Shown here piece by piece: positions 44,076-50,400 of a stretch of DNA of 64,000 nucleotides. The position numbers and the translations under genes were made by a program. Source of the DNA: Roseimicrobium sp. ORNL1 (GTDB lineage: Bacteria; Verrucomicrobiota; Verrucomicrobiia; Verrucomicrobiales; Verrucomicrobiaceae); contig NZ_CP049143.1 of NCBI RefSeq assembly GCF_011044495.1, forward strand, positions 434,001-498,000. The letters are read 5' to 3'. Positions within the stretch are counted from its first letter, which is position 1; each line of letters starts with the position of its first letter. The notes beneath the pieces were generated by a model. It saw nothing but the letters and a program-made list of their open reading frames with translations. It searched no databases and was not told where the DNA came from.

Positions 44076-44505
44076 GCGGAGTCGGCACACCCGCCTTGTG
44101 GGAGCGCACGGTGATTTCGCGTTGGGTCAGGTCGCGTAGGATGGAAATCACTTGAGGGCGCAGACGGTTGAACTCCTCGCGCTGTTCCGGGTTGAGTTCA
44201 CGGGCGATTTCCTCGTGGGTTTCCTGTGCCACGTTGACGATGCGCTCATAGGATTCGCCCCCGATGTCGCGGATGTGCATGTCAGCGCTTTCCACGATGG
44301 GGCGGATGCGCTGCTTCTGCTCGGGAGTGATTTTGAGGCGGCGCTCCAAGTCGGCGAGCCGGGCGTTCACCCACTTTTCTTGGGGTGGGGTACGGGAGAA
44401 GATACGCTGCAGCGCCACCACGGTGCCGATGGCACCGGTGCCCACGCCCGCGCCGAAGATGGCCATGAGGCCGAGTACCATTTTCCAATGACGGAAGAGT
44501 CTCAT
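44038..44505 (-). CDS. Membrane-anchored CpxP/Spy-like periplasmic protein of the sigma operon
   Basis: The 155-residue protein has an N-terminal membrane anchor (about residues 8-28) and a helical domain with ARLADLERRLKITPEQKQRIRPIVESADMHI, then ELNPEQREEFNRLRPQVI. The helix-loop-helix with two TPEQ/NPEQ-type motifs is the LTxxQ pattern of Spy/CpxP and of the heavy-metal sensor family, periplasmic proteins that sense or buffer misfolded envelope proteins. It ends the sigma factor operon (44813-44502 overlaps it by four bases), so it may act as a stress sensor. The tail is Pro-rich. It overlaps the convergent YacL-like gene by 38 bases. Confidence 0.7.
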   Translation of the reverse strand: MRLFRHWKMVLGLMAIFGAGVGTGAIGTVVALQRIFSRTPPQEKWVNARLADLERRLKITPEQKQRIRPIVESADMHIRDIGGESYERIVNVAQETHEEIARELNPEQREEFNRLRPQVISILRDLTQREITVRSHKAGVPTPPTEPAPVSSRRK

Positions 44506-44813
44506 AGCGTCAGCAGCGAATCAATCCAACCTCCCGCAAGTGCCGTCTCGCCCGTGAAGATGCCGAACAGCGTGTCATAGCTGAGTGCAGCGCTTCCCAG
44601 CAGGATGACTACCGCCACGGCTACTCCGCGAAGGGCCAGCCATTCCAGCAGGGCGAACGAAGCCTCGCGTGGATGGGATTTCCACTGGGCCACCACCCGT
44701 GTGGCAAATCCGAGCGGAGCTTCCGCAGCTGGCTGGACAGCAGGCGAGGTACTCGCACGGGCCGCGAGGCGCGGCCAGGCACGGTCAGCAGGATCGTGAG
44801 GGTGGCGGTTCAT
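44502..44813 (-). CDS. Hypothetical one-pass membrane protein in a sigma factor operon, possible anti-sigma factor
   Basis: The 103-residue protein has a cytosolic Pro/Ala-rich N-terminus, one membrane segment (about residues 66-87, RGVAVAVVILLGSAALSY) and a short outer tail. Its start overlaps the sigma factor stop by four bases (ATGA) and its own stop overlaps the next start by four. Translation of the three genes is thus coupled. In ECF loci a single-pass membrane protein next to the sigma factor is usually an anti-sigma factor, but I see no zinc-binding anti-sigma motif. Confidence 0.6.
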   Translation of the reverse strand: MNRHPHDPADRAWPRLAARASTSPAVQPAAEAPLGFATRVVAQWKSHPREASFALLEWLALRGVAVAVVILLGSAALSYDTLFGIFTGETALAGGWIDSLLTL

Positions 44814-45421
44814 GTGGCGGGAGAGGGGGAATAGGTAGCATCGAGTGCGGCGAAGGCCTTGCGCAGTTTACGCCGTGCCCGGAAGGCGCGCACCTTTACA
44901 AGCGTGGCACTCCATCCGGTGGCGGCCTGGACGTCGGCGACGGAGCGGCCTTCCATGTCCATCATGGTTAGTACGAGACGATCGGCGGGTTTCAGCGTTT
45001 CGAGAAGTTTGCTGGCCAGTTCGCGTGCACCCACGGCATCAGCGGCACCGCTGTCCGTTTCATCATGCAGGACGTGATCGAGCATCTCCGCCTCGTTTTC
45101 GCTCAGGTCGGCCCAGCGCAGTTCGGGCCGCCGTTTTTGGTGGCGCAGGGCGTCCAGGCACGTGGTGACTGCCACACGGGAAACCCAGTGCTCAAAGGGC
45201 ATTTGTGCGCGCCATTGCTCAATGCGGGCAAACATTTTCATGAACACCTCCTGCGCGAGATCCTCTTCGCTGCTGCGCCGGGGGAGGTGGGCCCGCACGA
45301 TGCGCAGCACCAGCGGGTAGAGACGCTCCACGAGCGTGGTGGCCGAGCGTTCACAACGGTCATCGCGCACCCTTGCCACCAGGTCGGTAAGATCGGGGCT
45401 GGAGGCGGGAGGGACGGACAT
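44810..45421 (-). CDS. ECF sigma-70 factor
   Basis: The 203-residue protein has region 2 (RLYPLVLRIVRAHLPRRSSEEDLAQEVFMKMFARIEQWRAQMPFEHWVSRVAVTTCLDALRHQKRRPE) and region 4 (LETLKPADRLVLTMMDMEGRSVADVQAATGWSATLVKVRAFRARRKLRKAF), the two-domain layout of ECF sigma factors. It would direct RNA polymerase to a small regulon, probably of envelope-stress genes, given its two coupled neighbours downstream. Candidate promoter motifs are not clear in 45422-45531. Confidence 0.9.
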   Translation of the reverse strand: MSVPPASSPDLTDLVARVRDDRCERSATTLVERLYPLVLRIVRAHLPRRSSEEDLAQEVFMKMFARIEQWRAQMPFEHWVSRVAVTTCLDALRHQKRRPELRWADLSENEAEMLDHVLHDETDSGAADAVGARELASKLLETLKPADRLVLTMMDMEGRSVADVQAATGWSATLVKVRAFRARRKLRKAFAALDATYSPSPAT

Positions 45422-45531
45422 GGACTCGGCAGGGGCACAGGATCAACGACGTCCCGCCCGTGTCCGCGGTTACACACACTCTGCCTCCTTGTCTTGGGCG
45501 AAAAAGAAAAATGCTGTACCAGTGCGTGAGG

Positions 45532-45786
45532 TTACTCCTCCGCCTCACGATGCACCTGGAGGATGCGCTGGAGGGCGTCGAGAAACTCCTCTGCGTTCTC
45601 CATGGGAAGCATGATCGTGTCCCTGCGGCCACGCACATCCTCTGTGATCTTGATGAAGCGTCCCCGATCGTTCTCCTTCAGGTCGAGAAAGAAGATCTTT
45701 CTTTCTCCAACGATTTTCTCGCTGTGCAGCGGCGGCGCGCCGCGCGGGTGCTGTTGATCATCACCACCGAATCCAAACATGCTCAT
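45532..45786 (-). CDS. PUR-family (DUF3276) nucleic-acid-binding protein
   Basis: The 84-residue protein carries the PUR repeat pattern: SEKIVGERKIFFLDLKENDRGRFIKITEDVRGRRDTIMLPMENAEEFLDALQRIL, that is a KIFFLDLKEN strand pair, GRFIKI, a basic turn and an amphipathic helix. Bacterial members such as BpuR of Borrelia bind single-stranded nucleic acid and act in gene regulation. It has a Gly/Pro-rich N-terminus. It lies in its own short unit between the sigma operon and ndk. Confidence 0.8.
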   Translation of the reverse strand: MSMFGFGGDDQQHPRGAPPLHSEKIVGERKIFFLDLKENDRGRFIKITEDVRGRRDTIMLPMENAEEFLDALQRILQVHREAEE

Positions 45787-45938
45787 CGTTCCTCCTGTTG
45801 CTGCTGCTGCGGGCTCCTGATATGCCGGGTTTGGAGGGAGTTTAGGGGGCGTGTGCTCCCATTGTCAACTTTTTCGGCACAATCCCGTCAGACAGGAAAT
45901 GCCTTACCCAGTGGTCCCGCAGCTTTTTGGAGCAGCAA

Positions 45939-46364
45939 TCAGCGGTCGAAAAGCTCGTCCGCCTTGAAGAAGCGCTTAAGCTCGGCCTCGGCGTTCTCCG
46001 GAGAGTCGGAGGCGTGGGCCACATTCACCATCATGTCGCCGCCGTAGTCGCCGCGGATGGTACCTTTGTCCGCCTTGCGGGAATCGGTAGGTCCAAGGAG
46101 GGTGCGCACGCGATCGATGACGTTGTCACCACGAAGTGCGAGGGCGATCACCGGGACGCTCTTCATGAAATTCGCCACTTCGGGGAAGAAGGGCTTGTCC
46201 GCGATGTGCGAGTAGTGATCCTTCAGCACTTCATCCGTGAGCTGGATCATCTTCAGGCCGCGAATGACAAAGCCGGCGTTTTCGAAACGCTTGAGCACTT
46301 CGCCGCAGAGGCCTTTGGAGACGCAGTCGGGCTTGAGAAGGATGAGGGTCGTTTGCGCGGACAT
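45939..46364 (-). CDS. ndk: Nucleoside diphosphate kinase
   Basis: The 141-residue enzyme has the Ndk pattern TTLILLKPDCVSKGLCGEVLKRFENAGFVIRGLKMIQLT, HYSHIADKPFFPEVANFMKSVPVIALALRGDNVIDRVRTLLGPTDS, and the active-site histidine in NVAHASDSPENAEAELKRFF. It passes the gamma phosphate of ATP to other NDPs through a phosphohistidine. Length is normal (E. coli 143). The ATG at 46364 is clear. It is followed downstream by the PUR gene at 150 bases. Confidence 0.95.
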   Translation of the reverse strand: MSAQTTLILLKPDCVSKGLCGEVLKRFENAGFVIRGLKMIQLTDEVLKDHYSHIADKPFFPEVANFMKSVPVIALALRGDNVIDRVRTLLGPTDSRKADKGTIRGDYGGDMMVNVAHASDSPENAEAELKRFFKADELFDR

Positions 46365-46456
46365 GGGGCGAGGTGTTTAGGTCAGCCGCGCGGGGTAGTC
46401 AAGAGGGCGCATGGGATTCCTGCGAAGAGTTCGCAATGCCGGATTCCACGCGCTGT

Positions 46457-47251
46457 TCAGTGCGCATAGGCTGCACAACGATTGCTCCAGCCGGGTAGCC
46501 AGCGCTTTTCACCACGCTCGGGCGGGCTGTTCGTCACGCGGCGGGCCAGTACCTGCTGGGAAGAGGTGGCAAAGGCGGCCGGTGCGCTGGCGGCATCTGC
46601 AGGGCGCATGTTCATCAATACCTGCAACAGGCCCCAGCCCTCACCCTTGTAGCGTTCCTTCGGATTCAACCCCTCGCCTTTGAAGTTTACATAGTCGATG
46701 AGCGCAAAGTTTCCCGCCGCCGTCTGGCGGAGCAGCGCGATGTTGCGCTCGACCAGGGTGCCGCTTTTCCCAGCGGCTTTCACCAGACGCGGAGCGGCCT
46801 GATCCAGGCGGGCGATGATGAACAGGGTCTGTTCGCCGATGGTGGAGGACAGCAGCCTCCGCAGATCCTTCTGTCTGCTGCCATCGTGCTCCCTGGTAAA
46901 TGAAGCCTTGTCAGGCCATGGGCAGTCCTTGGTGGTGAGCAACCATTCAGGCACAGCCACGCCGCGTTGGCGGTACCACTGGATGAGTTTTGGGAAGCTT
47001 TCTTCAAAGGGCCCCTCTACTCCCGCCGGGTACCAGATGAAGTGACCGATGCCCAGCGAGGCAAAATCCTCTCCCGAGTTCCAGCTCGTCAGCCCGTCCA
47101 CGGAGCCGGCGCATTCATTCTGCCAGATGCGCTTCCCGATACGCTGCAGGTCGGCCTCGTTCAGAGCGTGAACGCGTCCTCCACAGAAGGCGAGACCGAT
47201 CAGGAGTAGAGATAGGGTAAATTGAAACCTGCTAAGATGGCGGGGGTTCAT
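46457..47251 (-). CDS. Secreted hypothetical protein with a lysozyme-like look
   Basis: From the ATG at 47251 the 264-residue protein has a signal peptide (MNPRHLSRFQFTLSLLLIGLAFCGGRVHA). The mature start reads NEADLQRIGKRIWQNECAGSVDGLTSWNSGEDFASLGIGHFIWYPAG: a glutamate (Glu46) in a helix followed by a GLTSWN-x-GE and GIGHF (67-71) segment. That order (catalytic Glu, then G-I-G-H) is reminiscent of lysozyme-fold muramidases, where the sequence Glu, then G-x-G-x-T/H, opens the active site. The rest (DYVNFKGEGLNPKERYKGEGWGLLQVL) is similarly suggestive of a hydrolase. I know no family name. The assignment is a guess from pattern. Confidence 0.5.
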   Translation of the reverse strand: MNPRHLSRFQFTLSLLLIGLAFCGGRVHALNEADLQRIGKRIWQNECAGSVDGLTSWNSGEDFASLGIGHFIWYPAGVEGPFEESFPKLIQWYRQRGVAVPEWLLTTKDCPWPDKASFTREHDGSRQKDLRRLLSSTIGEQTLFIIARLDQAAPRLVKAAGKSGTLVERNIALLRQTAAGNFALIDYVNFKGEGLNPKERYKGEGWGLLQVLMNMRPADAASAPAAFATSSQQVLARRVTNSPPERGEKRWLPGWSNRCAAYAH

Positions 47252-47440
47252 GCGTCGTGATGGTGTGGCATTCCAAATCAGGGCGCAAACGCGGAATTCG
47301 GCCCAAACCGATCGCTTCCCGGCATCTTTCCGGCTGTCGTGCAACCAGCAAACTAAGTCTTAATTGAGGCAGGTTTGCGTTGCCTCCGAAAAAAACCGTA
47401 CCTAAATTTAATAAATACCGCGATTTTGCGACTCTAAACC

Positions 47441-50400
47441 ATGCCTTACCTGGCCTTCAACCTCAACAACGGCAATGAGTTCATCTTCGATCTCGAGGAT
47501 GCGCGTCTTTCGCTGGGTCGGAACAGTCGTAACGAAATCGTCATCGACAGTTCCCAAATCTCCAGTTTCCACGCGGAATTGTTGCGACGTCCCGACGGAA
47601 ATTACGAGGTGGTCGACCTGAAATCGTCCAACGGGACCTTTGTGAACGGCAAGCGTGTCGAGCGCGCGGTGCTGCGCCAGGGAGACAAAGTCCGCTTTGG
47701 CGGACTTGAAGCCAAGTTCAAGGATTCCGCCGACACGGAGCCCAGCAACGGCCATCCCAAGAGCAGCGGCAAGTCGGTCGAGGAAAAGAAGCGCGAGGCG
47801 GAACGGAGCGGTACCCCCGAGTCCAAGACGGAAGCGGTACAGCTCAAGGAACGTGTGGCCCCGCAGATGAGGAATGGCGGCGGCAGGCCTGCACAGCACA
47901 TGGCTTCGACGGCTACCAGCGCGGTGCCAGTGCTGCGTGACAGCAAGGCGCCTTTCCCCGCACCCACTCCCTCGCCTGCGCCGCGGTCGGGCCCTTCCGG
48001 CAGCTCGCGTGGCAGAAGTGATGATGAACCGATTGTCACTGCTCCCATTGCCTTTGGACCGAGCGATTCATCTCTCGCCATGGCGCCGCCCAGCGGCCTG
48101 AGCGATGCGCCCCTGACGTTTGCCGCACCGCAAGGGCTGTCCATGATGCCGCCGCCGGCATCGATTTCCGCAACTCCACCCCCCGCAGCCCCTGTAGAGC
48201 CGCCACGCCCTGAGCTGGCGCCACCGGCACGCGGAAGAGCGCCGTCTTATGGGAACGGCAACGGCACGGAAGTGCCGCCGCAGCAACAACCGGCCTCTTT
48301 CAAGTCCGCAGGTGGACGGCAGGCAGCACCTTCCACTGCTACCAGTGCCGTGCCCACACTCAAATCCACGCGCTCGGTGCGTGTGGGTCCCGGGGCTATG
48401 GGCTTCAAGCCGCCGCAGCTTCAGTCGCTGGATCGGAGCACCGAGCCGGGCGCCCCTGAGGCTCCCCCTTCTGCTTCTCTTCCGCCTCCTCCCGCCGCGG
48501 CTCGAGGTGGTAATAAGAATGGTGGCAGGCCCGCGCACTCCATGATGGAGACCAGTGCCGTGCCGACCCTGAAGGCTACCCGTGGTGTTCGCGTCGGAAT
48601 GGCGGCGATGCCATCGGCCTTTGCCAGTCCCCCCGTGCAGGGCATGCCTCCCGTGGCGCCCGTCGAGATGCCGCCACCGGCACCTGCTCCAGCTCCGGCT
48701 CCGCCGCCCGTTCAGCAGGCTCCCCTGCCTCCGGGACCGGTGCCCATGCCTCCGCCTGCGCCTGCGCCAGCAGCTCCGGCCGTGGACAATCCGGCTGGGG
48801 TGAATGTCCAGCCGCTCATGCTGGATGCGCCCCAAAGCCTCATGGCACCGCCGCTCCCTCCGGGCTCGCTGGCCTCAGGCTCGGGCTTGGAAAGCCCTGA
48901 GATTTCGCAAGCCGGGACTGATGAGTTTTCTCGTGGCAGGATGCAGCAGGCCGTGGCAGAGCTGTCTGCCGTGCAGGCCCAGATCGCCGAGAACCGGGCG
49001 GCGGAAATGCGCACGCGCGAACGTGCGGGCCGTGAAGGCCAGGAAGCGGAGGAGTATCTCGCCAAGCTGAGCCGTGACATTCGTGAGGCGGAAGAACGGC
49101 TCGCCGCGTTGACGCGCGATGCCTCTTCGCGCGAGAGCAACGATGCCGCACTGGCCGCTGCCGCGTCCACTCGAGTGGACGAGCTCAACAGATCGCTGGG
49201 TACGATGCAGACGCGCCAGAAGGATCTGGAGTCGAACATTGCCGGTCTCTTCACCGAGCGCACTTCGCGCGAAAAGGATCTGGAAGAGGTCAATGCCCGC
49301 CTGGCTGCTGCCCGCGAGGAAGTGGAAGCTGCGAAGAGACTGCAGCAGGCCGTTGCCGATCAGACTCGTGAAGCCGAGGCCCGCCTGCGCGAAGCGGCGA
49401 GCAAGGCGGACCAGTCGCAGGAAGCCCACGGCATGACCGCGGAGCGCGTGCGCACCTTGCAGGCCGAACTGACGGCTGCCCAGGAACGCATGCAAACCAT
49501 GCGCAGCGAGGCGGAGCAGGCATCCAGAGCTTTGGACGATCGCAAGGCGGCCACGGAGGCAGTCATCGCCCAGCGCGAAGAGCATCTGCGCGCGCTGGAC
49601 ATGCGTGTGGCCGAGCATGAGGCCAAGCGGAACGCCGCAGAGACGCGACTTGTGGAACTCGCCGGTACCGACAACCGGCTTGCTTCTGCCAATGAAGCTC
49701 TCAAGCTGATTCAGGAGCAGCAGACCGCCACGGAAGTGGCTCTCGCGCGCCTGCGGACCCAGCAGGAGCAGGAACGCTTGGAAATGACCCAGACGGCCGA
49801 GAAGCTGGCTTCTGTAGTCGCCCAGTACACGAACGCCACTGCGCAGGCCGAGGAAGCGCAAAAGCAACTTGCCGAGCACGAGGCGAAGCTGGCTGGCGCC
49901 AGGGATGCGATTGCTCAAGTGGAAGCTGCGGCCGCAGCCCGGCAGGCGGAGTTGGATAGAGCGTTTGCCGAAAGGCAGGCTGCGATGGAAAAGGCCAGCG
50001 CGGAACGTCAGCAGCAGGTCAGTGAAGCGGAAGAGCGCACCCGGTCGTTGGAGGGCGTGTTTGCCGGACTCACCGGACGCATCAACGAACTTCGCGAACT
50101 GGAAAAGGTACTGGTGGAAACCAGGCCGCGGCTTGAGGCAGTGGAAGCCCGCCGCAACGAAGCCGAGGCCTCGCTGACTGCACTCTCCGCACAGGTGCAC
50201 GACCGCACTCGCGAACTCAGCGAGGTGGCGGCCCGTGTGGGCGCGCAGGAAAACGCGCTGAAGGAGATGGCGGCCAGCGAACAGCAAATGCAGGCAAACC
50301 TGCAGGCCATTCGCAAGGAAAGCGATGCCGAGCGGGCTCGTTTCGAAGAGTTGCGCGCCACGACTGCGGCCGGGGAAAAGGCCCTGGGCGGACGTCGCGC

